NCBI GenBank assembly: GCA_019649035.1
Contig: BMAT01004221.1
Location: 190,965 to 215,410, forward strand
Length of the DNA: 24,446 nt
Direction of reading: 5' to 3'
From: Elysia marginata
Lineage: Eukaryota > Mollusca > Gastropoda > Plakobranchidae
The position numbers and the translations under genes were made by a program. How positions within the stretch are numbered: the stretch's first letter is position 1; each line of letters begins with the position of its first letter. Positions 8,901-19,687 of this stretch are shown in pieces. The notes under the pieces are model-generated. The model was not told the DNA's origin. It did not search any database and worked only from the letters and a program-made list of their open reading frames with translations.

Positions 8901-11900
8901 GTTAGTGTTGAATTTCATCCAGGTGTTCTTAAAACAAACAAAAGTTTAAAAGTATTTTCTTCATCTCACAGAAGTGTTGAATTACATGTCTTGCAACCAG
9001 TCAAAGTGAGTCTTAAGTCTCATTTTGATTGAGTGCAAGACATATTGACATCAACAGTCTTTTTTGAAGAATGAGATATCTTGTGAAGCCTAACAAATAA
9101 TAGGTTAAATAGTAAATATATGCTAGAAAATCGTATATGTGGGGCAACCAGGGTGAATCAAGCACTTGTTGCTCCAACTTATTTTAAGTAACATCATTTC
9201 AATCAAAATAGTTAGTTATATAATAATTCAAGATGTAAATAAGCTTGAGGCATAATTGTTTCAACCTGTTCAATAGCTCATTGGTATGTCAAAATTCCAA
9301 CTTGCGCAGGTCACCTTGCATGTTGTCTTGACTTAAATTTTTAAAAAGATGTATGCAAAGATTGTAACTGAAGGGTTTTGTTACAAAACACATTACATCC
9401 ATTTATGTAAATTTTGAGATTTGATGTGAAAACTTATTTTTATATTCTTTTTTAGTCATAATACAAGTGTCAGGTTTTGATTTAATAATGGGTGTAACAT
9501 CAAATGTATATAGCTCACAATACATTTTTTCACCAGAAAAACATTCAATTTTAACAAATAATATGAAGAAAGATGAATTAAGTTTAACTTCAGGGAAGCC
9601 TTTTAAGTATACAGATAAAGTTTTTTTAATTTTAGTAGTTTTCCTGTTCAATGTATCCAAAACTACTTCATTCTTTGAAAAAAATTAATTCTAAGTTTAT
9701 ACAAAATATTGGAATTGGCACAATAGCTTAGAAATGGGTGGGATTGGGAAGCTATATACAAGCTGTTAAAAAAAAATAAATATGTCTTGCAACCAAAGAA
9801 AAGGAGTCTGAAGTCTGACATCCTTATTTAAGGAAATGTCTTTTAAAAGTCTGTTTTTCCTTCATTTTCTTTGTATTTTAAATCCACAAAAGTTTTAATA
9901 TCTTCCACAAAATTTTGATAACCTCAGGAAATTTTTTTACGTATTAAAGCTCAGAACTATGCCATACTCTATAAATAAGGAATGCGATGGGATTTGGAAT
10001 ATGTGACTTTCGACTTAGTCATCCTGGTCGCAAGGCATGTGCTTTCTTTCTTGAACTTTTAAACTCTAAAATTAAAACCAACTCCAAGACTTGAATTCAT
10101 AACAATAATGTCGCATAATAATGTGTAAAGTCATAATGTTCATTTATTTTTTTTTATGTTCTCTAAAACAGATGTAAATATACCTGACACATTTGCTTCC
10201 TGGTTCCAGCTGCTTCAGTTACACGTGTGGTGAGTTTTAATGTAATATCACACAGTCATCTCTTTCTTTCTTTCTTGAGAGACATACAGTTTTATTGAAC
10301 TATTTGTCTTGCAAGCAGTCCAAATGACCTAGAATTAGATGTGGTATTAATGCACAATTTTGTGTTGTTGATATCTTAAACAATGCATTTTTCGTAGCTT
10401 GCAAATGTGAACAAATGACATAAAATTATCAAGAAATTTTGTAGAAAGGTGATAAAACTTTTTTTTTTGCATATTTTAAACATAGAGGCATAAATCTACA
10501 TTTAAAACGAAGATTTTTGGGTTGTTTTGTTGTTTTTTTTTAATTTGAATTATAATGTATGGCATCTTGACTCATTTGCACTGGTTTCAATGCATTTAGA
10601 GCAAGTTTATTTATCATGAAGGACAAAAAAAACCTTTGCATGGTATGTCATGTTTATGTACATGCAAAAGCACAAATTTATGAATAGGTTAAAAAAATGC
10701 AAAGCTGTTCTTAAAATTTTCTCTTTTTTTTTTTTATTTGAAACACAAAATTTTTTCATTTTCTTGACCATTTTTATTTCAATATAAGCTTTATTTACAG
10801 CAACGAAGACTTTGGCAATTGTCAAAAGCTTTATTCAGCAGTAAAAATGTATGTGGTAACACAATTCTTTAGTTAGTTGTCTTGTTTTGTTTTTTGTTTT
10901 TTTTTTAACAGTTTTTAGAGAATAATTAAGCGTACTATTCTTTACTCTTCCTTCCCCCCCTCGCCCTTCTTCCACTAGGTTGCTGAACGTAAAGCTTTCT
11001 CAAATCGGGCTTGAGGGCATCTTACTTAAAAACAACGTTTACAAAGCAATGTGGCAGAATGTTGAGATACGACTGGATACCTTTAAGGTATAATCATGTT
11101 TACACTTTAGTCCAATTCTTTTTTGATTTGCTTGAAGCTTTTAAAACAATAAGTGTTTTCCATTGCTAGATTACTTTTAATTAGAAATTTTTTTAAAAAT
11201 ATTGTCATTATATTTTTGTGTATATGAATGTGTGTATGTAAAGTGCCTAGAGCTAGCTTCTGTTGGAACATGCACTCTATGAATAGCCGTTATTATTATT
11301 ATTGTCATTAATACTTTCATCTTTACTTTCCTTTCTTATTCGTTTCTCAGGATTTGCTTGGAAGTGAGAAACGGAAGTACATGGAGAGTTTTTACAGCTC
11401 CATGATTCTCTCCACACTTTACTGTGATGAGGTGAATTTACTCAAGCCAGCAAGCAGTATTTTGGTTCTAGTCAAATTTTGTTGTTTTCTGAGATTGTCT
11501 TCCTTCATTAAGGAGCTGTAGTATTTACCTTAGCTTCACATATCTGATCTTTCTTAACACAGCTGTACTGCAACTCTCAGGCTCTTTTAGCTTTCCTCAT
11601 TATGCCCCAACTTTAATTTTTATATACATGTGGTTCAGATTTTCTCTACTCAGGTGATTTCCTCTTTTTTCTCCACCTACCTAATATTCAGATGTTGCTC
11701 AAATAGGTCAAAGCTTCTTCAGTTATATGTATTATTACTTTTTGAAAGTAGGAGAATAAACAGTTTTCTGAATTTTTTTCTCTTAATTTTGACAATAACA
11801 GTCAGGTAGTTAGAGCCTGTCACAAGCTTTATTCTATCTAAGAGAAATTATGATCATTTTATTTCATAAGCCACCTTTTTCACTGAAACATTTGTATTAT

Positions 11901-13256
11901 TGCAAAGAGTTACGTGCAACTGAAGTAGTCTGAGAGAGATGTCGTTTAAAAAGCTATATCTTAACAAGGTTCACTCTTGATTAAGATTAAAATAAAGATA
12001 AAGTTTTAAACAAATCAATACATTAATAACTAGAGTAATGTTAAACGGTTTACGTTCCATAATTATGTTCTAACATGTAGGTTTTGTTATTAGAATGATT
12101 TCCAACCTTTTGAGCTTACCTAGCTTCCATACAAATTCGCCTCAAAGCAACATGGATAATTCCCTAATCAAAGCCATCATGCTATTTAAGTCTGCATTAA
12201 ACAATGAAAAAATTTTATTCTTTCTACAACGCCTTTTGTGTGTTAGTGAATGATTTGGTAATTGTTTATTATCTTTGTGTATGTAGGGCCTGATAGGCTC
12301 AGATAAACAGCTCGCCAATGCTCTTTGGATAACTCTTTTTGGGATGAAGGAAGACATTGACCCTGAGAAACTGGAGCTTATGGTCACCTACGTCAGGAAA
12401 CAGGTAAAGACTTTCTTAAATAAATCTGTTTGTTCCCATATTTACACTTGCCTCTATTTCATTACTCTGAGTGTGAAAGTGATATATGAAAAGATAAAAA
12501 AAGAGGGGTTTTTTTTACCAGTTAAAAGAATTCTTACATTCAATAGACAAGAATCAGTGGCTATTTATGGGGAAATGAATGTATTAGCATGTCATGCAAA
12601 GAATGTCTTTTCTATGACCAAAAGGTGCCAAAATATGTTTGCTATCAAAGTGACCAAATAAATGCCTCAAGAAAAATGCCAATACTTGCAGAAAATGCCA
12701 AACATTTTGTAAAGCTACCACAACAATGAAAACAGATTGAACCTGAATTTGAGGATGAATACAGAAATAAAATTTAAGAAAAAAACATTGTACCTAAACA
12801 TGGATATTTTACATGTATAGCTTCTTTATTTTGTATTCATGTCACTGATGTCTAAAGTTAAACCAGAACTAATCTAAAATAGACTAGAAAGTTAAAACAG
12901 TTTTATGTACAAGCAGAAAAAGCAAATTTTGCTAACTATGCATTGTGATAATGAAAATTTGCCAAGAAAACTGGGAGGCATACTATTTTTTTTTATCATT
13001 ATGTTATTGTTTTGAGTTTCCTCAAAAAATGACAAATTTTGTTTTCCATGGATGCCTAAAATTGAAAGAGGTTTTAAGCAGTTACAGTTTTTACTTATGT
13101 GTCTCACAATATCCTCCTCAGGTTCATTACCACGATCAGTTAGACGCTGACACTATCATGCTACCTGGTTACTTCCCTTTCCTACCATTACACGGGGACA
13201 AGCTAGACATAGCAAAGGCTGAGAAAGATTATCAAACTCTTATCAAATCTGTCTGA
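5966..13256 (+). CDS. UQCC1: Ubiquinol-cytochrome c reductase complex assembly factor 1 (Cbp3 family), nine coding exons
   Basis: UQCC1/Cbp3 is a mitochondrial chaperone that, with UQCC2/Cbp6, binds newly made cytochrome b and feeds it into complex III. Exons: 5966-6022, 7227-7310, 8257-8364, 8828-8900, 10172-10229, 10979-11087, 11351-11431, 12287-12403 and 13122-13256. All introns are GT-AG and phases join without a break, giving 273 aa (human is about 299). The first 59 residues (MNLLRRTTAGLLFKTAVNK...) have no Asp or Glu and are rich in Arg/Lys/Ser, as in a matrix presequence. The family chaperone domain (Pfam ubiq_cyt_C_chap) follows: WQRMKWNMGFYGKLRVPNY, then PDTFASWFQLLQLHVWLL, YCDEGLIGSDKQLANALW and LELMVTYVRKQVHYHD, matching remembered human UQCC1 segments. 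The start has A at -3 (AAAAGATGA). Introns 2, 4 and 5 hold foldback elements; intron 6 holds a SINE-like tail. Confidence 0.95.
7650..7868. mobile_element. Foldback (MITE-like) element, copy B, UQCC1 intron 2
   Basis: The left end TTGTCTCGCTTCCAGGGTGT is mirrored at the right end by ATGTCTTGCATCCAAGGTGA (reverse-complement reading). The interior has a T/C-rich block followed by CTGCAAAAGTATTGATG, aligning with copy C (CCACAAAAGTTTTAATATC) and copy F (ACCAAAAGTTTTTGTATC). About 219 bp, no coding capacity. Confidence 0.6.
8986..9043. mobile_element. Foldback element, copy D: collapsed palindrome of both ends, UQCC1 intron 4
   Basis: ATGTCTTGCAACCAGTCAAA and the adjoining GTGAG are followed, after eight bases, by the near reverse complement ending GAGTGCAAGACAT. 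The arms are about 23 bp with about five mismatches. It has the two termini of the family with essentially no interior, so it is either an internal deletion or a minimal hairpin form. Confidence 0.6.
9782..10038. mobile_element. Foldback (MITE-like) element, copy C, UQCC1 intron 4
   Basis: The left end ATGTCTTGCAACCAAAG, continuing AGTCTGAAGTC, matches the right end read in reverse complement (ATGCCTTGCGACCAGGATGA, continuing AGTCGAAAGTC). The interior of about 190 bp is AT-rich, has no reading frame and aligns with copy F. It is the best-preserved short copy in the window and ends about 130 bp before UQCC1 exon 5. Confidence 0.65.
10303..10595. mobile_element. Foldback (MITE-like) element, copy E, UQCC1 intron 5
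   Basis: The left terminus is TTGTCTTGCAAGCAGTCCAA. The right terminus GACTCATTTGCACTGG then TTTCAATGCAT resembles the family's right end (GACTCATT..CTTTGG..GCAAGACAT). The interior is AT-rich and non-coding, possibly inverted relative to copies C and F. More diverged than copies C and F. Confidence 0.45.
11231..11310 (+). mobile_element. SINE-like (or LINE 3') tail in UQCC1 intron 6
   Basis: GTAAAGTGCCTAGAGCTAGC, then GGAACATGCACTCTATGAAT and AGCCG(TTA)n, has the form of invertebrate and fish retroposon tails I remember (GTAAAGCGC..CTATAAATA..TTATTATTATT). The microsatellite end fixes the orientation as plus. The 5' limit and a tRNA-like head are not visible, so it is probably a 5'-truncated or decayed copy. 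Confidence 0.5.
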
Positions 13257-13334
13257 ATATTGTGAATGTTCGGTACTCTGTCTGAACGTTGTGAATGTCG
13301 GGTATTCTGTCTGAATGTCGTGAATGTCAGGTAC
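13248..13334. repeat. 3 x 29-bp minisatellite straddling the UQCC1 stop codon
   Basis: Three head-to-tail 29-bp units start at 13248, 13277 and 13306. Each begins TCTGTCTGAA and contains GTGAATGT followed by a GGTA(C/T) end. The UQCC1 stop TGA (13254-13256) is within the first unit, so Ser-Val-stop is encoded by repeat sequence. The unit is not a multiple of three, but extra copies lie after the stop and do not alter the protein. Confidence 0.85.
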
Positions 13335-13338
13335 TCTG

Positions 13339-13488
13339 AAAAAGAAAAATTTGGACAGAGAAAAAATGTGAGAGATGAAGAGAGAGGAGGGAAATTGAGA
13401 GAGACAGAGAGGACAAAGAGAGAGAGAGACAGACATTGAAAGAGAAAAGAGGAGAGAGATAGAGAGAGCCCAAGAGAAAGAACCATAC
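13339..13488. repeat. GA-rich purine tract
   Basis: About 150 bp of almost pure purine on the plus strand, with repeated GAGAGA and GACAGA words, immediately downstream of the 29-bp repeats and probably transcribed in the UQCC1 3' UTR. The opposite-strand reading frames through it are low-complexity Ser/Leu-rich by-products. Confidence 0.8.
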
Positions 13489-14891
13489 AGATGTAAGTGG
13501 TACTGAATGACCTAATGAGTGATTACTGAATTATGAGTTGTGGATTATTCAATGTGGATCACACCTAAATCAATAGGCCTCCTAAATCAATAATGGTTAA
13601 GCCAAAAAAATTCGCATTTTGTGTGACCGTGTTCTTCTTTGTTATTAAATATGATATAAACTAAAATCCCTGGCCACCAAACTGTGGTTTAACAGAAACA
13701 AAAGTATCCAGCAATTGGCTGGTCACCAAGGAAAAAAACATACCTTTTGTGTTATAGCAACAAGTTGATCTGTTCACTAAGTCTACATTTGTGTAACACG
13801 CATTGCACTTTGACTTTAAGCGTAGTGGGAGATCTAGATGTAGCTTCAGCTGACTCAAGGGCAGCCTTAGTAGGACAGGAGTGAAAACAAATTAAGATTT
13901 AAACAAACTTAAGGAAATGTTTTGTTTGTCCAATTCTTTATACTTAAATTTGGGATAGACCTTACTCTCAGCTTAATGTCAAGGTTGAAACAGCTTTGTC
14001 TTAAGCATCTGTTAATATTTCATGGGTCGAATTCCCTGTATTAAACTGGACATTGTAAAACGTATGTAAGGTTGTGTTGATTGCTGTGAGTTAGTATCTA
14101 TGGTTTGAACTCGTGAAGAGATAGATTTTTGTTTAGTGGAAATAAGTCAGTAGCTGTAACTAGAATGGTAAGAACCCTGGTCGATAGCTGTGGGGTAAAA
14201 TGAAAGAGGGACAAGGCACTTCATCAAGGTATGACCACTCTTTAGTGCTTGTTGACTAAGAATCTCTGTATTGTAAGAGGGACTCTTGTGGTTGGATATA
14301 GGTCCACATGATTATGTATTCAGGGATGGGCATTCTCAGGATTTATCCTAACTTCAGGATTTTTTGCCCATTTTGATTTTAAAACATCCTGATCAAATTT
14401 TTTTTTTACCTCAGTGATCCTGAGGCAGATTTTTTCCCCCATGCTATTATTGTCTTTGATTACCAGACCTACACCACTTTGTTTACTGGTTGCCTGTGGA
14501 TTGCATTAAATTTGGAGATGATAATTAGGAGGTGCAATGTGATATCATCATGTTATGTACATCACAGCTGTTGTGACTTCAGATTTTTTTTCACAAGTAG
14601 TTCCCATCCCTCTGTACTAAATCTTTTATACTGCCTTAAAAATAGTTTGAAGATAGATGGTGTATTTTTTGTTCAGCCATTTTTTTCCTCAATTTGTGAT
14701 CAGTTCATTAGAGTTATAAGTGTTAAAGGAAAAATATTAGTGTAAGTCAACATGTGTTTATAATTATCAGCTAGATTGTGTGCAGACCTGTCTGCCGTGG
14801 ACGTTCATTGTGTCGTATCTTACCTTAAGATTTTCACTGCAGATACTGCACTTTGATTGTCCGAGGCAGATGTTTATCACTGGATTATACA

Positions 14892-14897
14892 AATAAA
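14892..14897 (+). terminator. UQCC1: Candidate poly(A) signal for UQCC1
   Basis: AATAAA is the first canonical hexamer after the UQCC1 stop on the plus strand, followed by a T-rich stretch (TTTCTTACTTTTTGGG). Cleavage is predicted near 14910-14925. Alternative hexamers follow at 15428 and 15471. Confidence 0.35.
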
Positions 14898-15541
14898 ATT
14901 TCTTACTTTTTGGGTCCCAATTTTCTTTACTTCATTCATTCTAATCTCAGAAAAATTAATATGCCCGTTTGAAGTGACTGCTACTTTAGATTCCTTTAAA
15001 TTCAAATTCTGATAACAGAAATCTATTGTTAGTATTAGCATGCCAACTGGTAATTTTTTTTTTTTTGCTAACTATACTTGAACTCGAAATTCTGATATTT
15101 CAAACTGAACCATCTGTTTCCAAGTATTGCGACATAAGCAAATGGAATGTGGTTATTGCTGCTCCCAAGCGTATGAATAATGGATCTGAAAAGTATAGAT
15201 TTTCATGTTAATTTATAGATGCCATGAACTTGTAAGTCTAAGAGCAGTGTGAAAGATTTATATGATATAATGCTCTATGATTACATTGCACTGAAGCTAG
15301 TATATTTTATACTTTACTGTGAACTCAAATTGAGTGAGTTTTAATGCATTCATTTTTATGTGTAATTATTTTGTCTTTTTGTTGTTATTTTTTTTCTCTT
15401 TTATGTTTTTTTGAATATTAGATGCATAATAAAATCAACACTGGTACCGAAAATGGAAAATGAACCAATGAATAAAAACAAACACACAAATAATCAACTG
15501 TGTTCCAGTCTCTTTTCATAGTTGACTTTTCTCTGTCCTGC

Positions 15542-15612
15542 TTTTCTCTCTCTTAGTCTGTTTGTCTTTCTTTATCTCTGTCTCTTTGTCTGTCTGTCTG
15601 TCTGTCTCTCTC

Positions 15613-15656
<44 letters not shown>

Positions 15657-15662
15657 CCTCTA
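15542..15662. repeat. (CT)n/(TCTG)n microsatellite block
   Basis: An interrupted TC/TCTG region with a (TGTC)n section around 15588-15606 and a pure TC run at about 15616-15652. Reading frames crossing it encode Leu/Ser strings and are not genes. Confidence 0.9.
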
Positions 15663-16019
15663 ACTCCCTCAAAGATCAACTTAACCAGAACTGACTGTAT
15701 TATACAGATACTCAAAGTCAAACACATCTTGACAATGAAAATACAAAGGAAGCTTGCCAATGTTTTCTTGCTTTTTTTTTTAACTCTTTGTCTTTGCAAG
15801 CTGACTGCCTTTTCAAACCCTCATACTAGCACTACATCTGTCCAATTATAATTTTCCCAAGCTGGGACAGAGTCGAGTTTACTCAAACGTAGTTGTGTTT
15901 CAAGTTGGGATTTTTTGATATTGAAACTTAAAGAATAAATTGGCTCTGGGAGTACTAAAATGGGGTAACAATGCCAACACGTTTTGAAGAAAGGAGTTAC
16001 AGATGTAAAGCTAGGGTTT

Positions 16020-16297
16020 ATGTCATTGTTATAGGTCTAACGTCTAGGGTGAATGAGTCGGAAGTCAGAAATGATTTTTTTTTTTAGAAAACTGCCATTT
16101 AAAGGTCTAGTTTTTCTTCTTTTTTTTCTTCCTATATTTAAAATTACCAAAAGTTTTTGTATCTTTTCTCAAAATGTTAATAATTTTATGGAAATTTTGT
16201 ACCAATGGAAGCTTCAAACAATGTGTTGTTCAAAACAGCAACTTTTTTATAAGTAAAAATTGCGACCTCCGACTCATTCACTTTGGACGCGAGACAT
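16020..16297. mobile_element. Foldback (MITE-like) element, copy F, intergenic
   Basis: The right end read in reverse complement is ATGTCTCGCGTCCAAAGTGA, continuing ATGAGTCGGAGGTCG. The left end has GTCTAACGTCTAGGGTGAAT, continuing GAGTCGGAAGTC. The interior has a T-rich block then ACCAAAAGTTTTTGTATC and AATAATTTTATGGAAATTTT, parallel to copy C. 278 bp, non-coding. Confidence 0.65.
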
Positions 16298-17699
16298 AAA
16301 CATTGTATGTCAGTGAAACCTCTACAGCCACATCATGTTGAGACTGAGAAACAAAATGTGTTGTTTTTAAGCAGAAGTTGATTTTAACCACTACAATCAA
16401 GTTGTCTGAAAGTGAAAGCGTGATGAGCTGGGGAAACCATTCACTTAGGTCAAAAAATGAAAGTTACTTTTTCACATTGAGGTAAAAGAAGAGGTTGCCT
16501 ATAATTAATTCCTTTTTATTTGAAGACGATAATTATGTTGAATCACATTTAAAATACGACATGTTTTGTTAATGTTCTTAAGTTGAAGATAAATTAAAAT
16601 AATTTATTTTAATGGCTATATAACTAATGTGTATCAGCCACATGTGGATGGTTTTTCCAGCTACTCACACAAATGTTTCCTGTTAGGGTGTTGGCTTAAG
16701 TAGATTATACAGGTATTACCCTGTTTATGATATAATTTCAAGAAAAGCAAATCGGAACTGCATCTCTGTTTAAACATCTCATGAAAAGCTAAGGAGTCGA
16801 ACTTTAAAAAACTTCAAACTGCCTTAAAGAGTGTGGTGAGGAATTGACAATTTTAATTACTTTGACAGGTTTTTGCTTCCAATGAATCTAACTTGGATTT
16901 TTTGCTTTAAATTGCTAGCCCTGCGCGGTTTTTTTTTGCGAAGAAAAATTGAAAATTATTAAGATTATCAGCGAAGTCACTTACTGTGTAAAATCCTCAA
17001 TAAAAAAGCCATAACAAATTGGCTACGAAATTAGAAAGAATGTTCAATTTGACATTCGAAGAAGAGGAATTCTGAAGTTCTGGAAACAACAACAACAAAA
17101 GTAAAATACATGAAAACAGTTTCATGTATGTACTTGTAATATTGAAGAAAAAAAGTAAGATCAGTGATCTATCCTTATAACTGTTCCGTTAAATTCTCCC
17201 TGTGTTCTTATAATGTACCTCGTTCTCATGGATGCCACTTTTTAGGGTTTTTTTAAAGGTCATTTTAGTTTTTTTTTTCATCCTTTTATTATTTATTGCA
17301 CAACATGTGTCTAAGCCATTTTTATACAAGGTGTAATAGGCTCATTTTGAGATTTTTTTTCAAAATCATTTCGTATCCCTATGTTTCAAAAAATGTTCAT
17401 GTTGTCCTTCTGGCAGTACCTTGTTTGACAAAGCGAACTGAACAAACGCGTCTATACAGCATGTTAACGCTAGTTCGCGATTGACACGAGTACGTGTTGA
17501 TTAGTAGTACGATGAACATTGTTCTTTTTTTTTCAAACACATAGACAGTTACTGTGTGCAGAACTAGAAAAATAAGAACATTATTTATAGTACATGTACT
17601 TGACTACTTGTATTATTTTGTGTTCTCGGTCTGAGGTAACAAGCTGGAGAATGTCAGAGATGGCTTATAATGCTTCGAGTTTAGGTCAGACCTGCATGT

Positions 17700-18020
17700 G
17701 TATGTCGTCTTTATCATCACTCCCATCAGCATAACCATTGTCATATCATCAGCACTAGGAATAGCATTATCATCATATATATGAATATCATCGAAACCAA
17801 CACCACTAAGTTCTTCATTATCATCATCAACACTATTAAAAGCATAATCACCACCGTCGTCACCATCATCCAAACCAACACCTCAAAGTTCATCATCGTC
17901 ATCTTTATCAATCATCATCATCCTGTCAACAATAGTCAACGCCATACCAGTCAATCTGACCATCATCAGCATCATGGTCACCAATAGTATTACAATCACC
18001 TTTAACATCACCACTATCAT
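17700..18020. repeat. Degenerate ATC/CA-rich trinucleotide block
   Basis: A strand-asymmetric block of ATC, CATCA and ACCA words. It contains an internal imperfect duplication: AACCAACACCACTAAGTTCT near 17796 and AACCAACACCTCAAAGTTCA near 17875, about 78 bp apart. Read on the minus strand it gives Asp/Met/Val-rich strings, which are repeat artefacts rather than a gene. Confidence 0.75.
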
Positions 18021-18702
18021 CATGAATATGCAACAGCCTCTGCAGCGGTTCTTATCACATTCCAAGCAATGTTTTTCAACCTGTCGTTCTGCTAATCACA
18101 TTCTTTCGAAAAATTACCCTTTGTGCGTGTTCTTGTAACTGTAGGCTTTGTTGTTATAACAAGAAGAATGTCATATTCTTCCTTGTTCCAGTACAAATTA
18201 GCTTATCTCCATAACATACGTTTCCTTTGTTTTACTCCCTTCCAAGTGAGGTATGAACTAGATCTAGCATAATTGCATCTATCATCCATGCTGTCCCTAA
18301 AAATCTAAATGCAGTATCAGCAGCATAAACAATATTGGGGATGCTGCATTTCGATTGCCAAGGGCAGCATGGGTCTGTATCTATCATTTTATGTCTGTCT
18401 TTCTCGCTGCATGCGTTTTTACCAGTTTTTAAATCAAATGTATTATCTGGTTGCACCTGTCTTGTTCTGTGTCTGCATGTCTGTCTACCTGTTTGTCTGG
18501 TTGTGTATGTAATCTTTCGTGTCAGTCATCTCTGCTTAAACCGGTCTCCAGAGGACATAACCGATTACCCGGTACATCGATTTACGCGAAACATCGAATT
18601 AGGTGCAAGACCTTATGTATAATTTTTCCTGTGGATCACAAAAAAGAAAATCGAATCAAGGATTGTTGATTAGTTGCCAGTTAGTCATCTTCCTCACCCG
18701 CC

Positions 18703-18703
<1 letters not shown>

Positions 18704-18750
<47 letters not shown>

Positions 18751-18855
18751 TTCTTTCTTTCTTTCTCTCTCTAACTCCCTCTCTCTCTAACTCTCTCTAT
18801 CTCTTTCTCCCCCCCCTCTCTCTCTCATTCTCTCTCCTTTCTCTCTTATCTCTAC
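18704..18855. repeat. (CT)n microsatellite block
   Basis: A long TC-repeat region starting with a pure run at about 18705-18740, then interrupted by TTTC, AACTC and CCCCC stretches. Not coding. Confidence 0.9.
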
Positions 18856-18915
18856 TAAATAGTGAATGAAAACAACAATCGACGAGTCCTTGTGAACAAT
18901 GATGCAGCCAATAAC

Positions 18916-18921
18916 TTTATT
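18916..18921 (-). terminator. Candidate distal poly(A) signal of the minus-strand precursor gene
   Basis: TTTATT on the plus strand is AATAAA on the minus strand (GCAATAAAG), about 770 bp after the stop at 19688. Another AATAAA-type hexamer at about 19670-19675 lies only some 13 bp after the stop, inside an A-run, and seems too close to be the main signal. Choice uncertain. Confidence 0.25.
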
Positions 18922-19687
18922 GCATTCTCTAAAAAAAAAAACAACAAGACAAAACAAAACATGCAGCCTCTAAGTATCTGGATAGCATTGGCTGTATGGG
19001 AAAAAAGGTACATTTCAACACTTCAACCGTTTGGATTAGAATTTTTCTTGTTATATTGATATTCGTAGTACTTGACATGTTTTATAAGGACCCATTTCCA
19101 TGCAGTATATGGTAGTTGTATGATAATGTGACTATAAATATAATTATTGACACATGAAAATGATCTTACAACTAATAAAACATATTTGTACACAGGCCTA
19201 CTAGTTTTTATACACTAAGTAATAAATTTGGTCGTATCTAAAAGATGAAAATACTTAAAATTGAAGTTAAAATTAACTGTTTTTTTTTCACTTTCAAGGG
19301 TATATGTAACTGAATGATGAGACTATAATAAAATATCACCAGGAAAGAGATACTGAAAAGTACATAGACAAAAATTGTCAGCAAAAACAAACATCAAGGT
19401 TATCACACAAGTTGCCAATCTGACTTTGTTAAAACACAATTCTAAATCATGCCATACGCCCCTTGTCATTCTTTTTCTCAGAAAACCCAGCCCTGCACCC
19501 TCAATCTTAACTACACCAAAAATCTAAGTTTTAATCAATATTAATTATGAAACGAAATAATCCGTACCGAATACCCATAATGTTTTTGGAACCTTTGGAC
19601 AAAGGTGGAGTGATGCTGTAAACCAATGCTCGCCTGCAAGCACTAACTTGTAAGGAAGAATTTTTTTTTTTTATTTTCTAATCCGGC

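Larger units (their letters stand above)
13257..15490 (+). other. UQCC1: Probable UQCC1 3' UTR and downstream flank
   Basis: After the UQCC1 stop come the minisatellite, a purine-rich GA block (13339-13488) and about 1.4 kb of AT-rich sequence without a credible exon. The first AATAAA is at 14892-14897; two more are at 15428-15433 and 15471-15476, the latter followed by a TGTGTTCC-type U/G-rich stretch. A 3' UTR of about 1.65 or 2.2 kb is implied if these are used. A shorter UTR with a variant signal cannot be ruled out. Confidence 0.45.
15491..19687. other. Gene-poor tail-to-tail intergenic region
   Basis: Between the probable UQCC1 3' end and the stop of the unknown minus-strand gene there is no reading frame with splice-consistent coding character on either strand. 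It holds two CT microsatellites (15542-15662, 18704-18855), foldback copy F, the ATC-rich block at 17700-18020 and otherwise unremarkable AT-rich sequence. Part of the right portion must be the 3' UTR of the minus-strand gene. Confidence 0.7.

Noticed and set aside
12344-12661. 105-residue frame starting in UQCC1 exon 8
   Set aside because: Only the first 20 codons are coding. A consensus donor (CAG/gtaaag) at 12404 ends the exon, and the rest is intron read-through.
13248-13334. CRISPR-like array
   Set aside because: The 29-bp units are directly adjacent with no spacers; it is a minisatellite in an animal gene.
14024-14040. tRNA B-box-like GGGTCGAATTCCC
   Set aside because: No A box or cloverleaf stems at the right distance upstream.
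15522-15851. 109-residue Leu/Ser-rich frame, and similar frames at 18603-18869 and 13203-13486
   Set aside because: Translations of CT/GA microsatellites.
17613-17873. Asp-rich minus-strand frame
   Set aside because: Produced by translating the ATC-rich repeat block; no splice or start context.
18541-18605. CG-rich island-like stretch with ATTACCCGGTACATCGATTT and GCGAAACATCGAA
   Set aside because: Looked like the edge of a DNA transposon, but no matching inverted end was found nearby.
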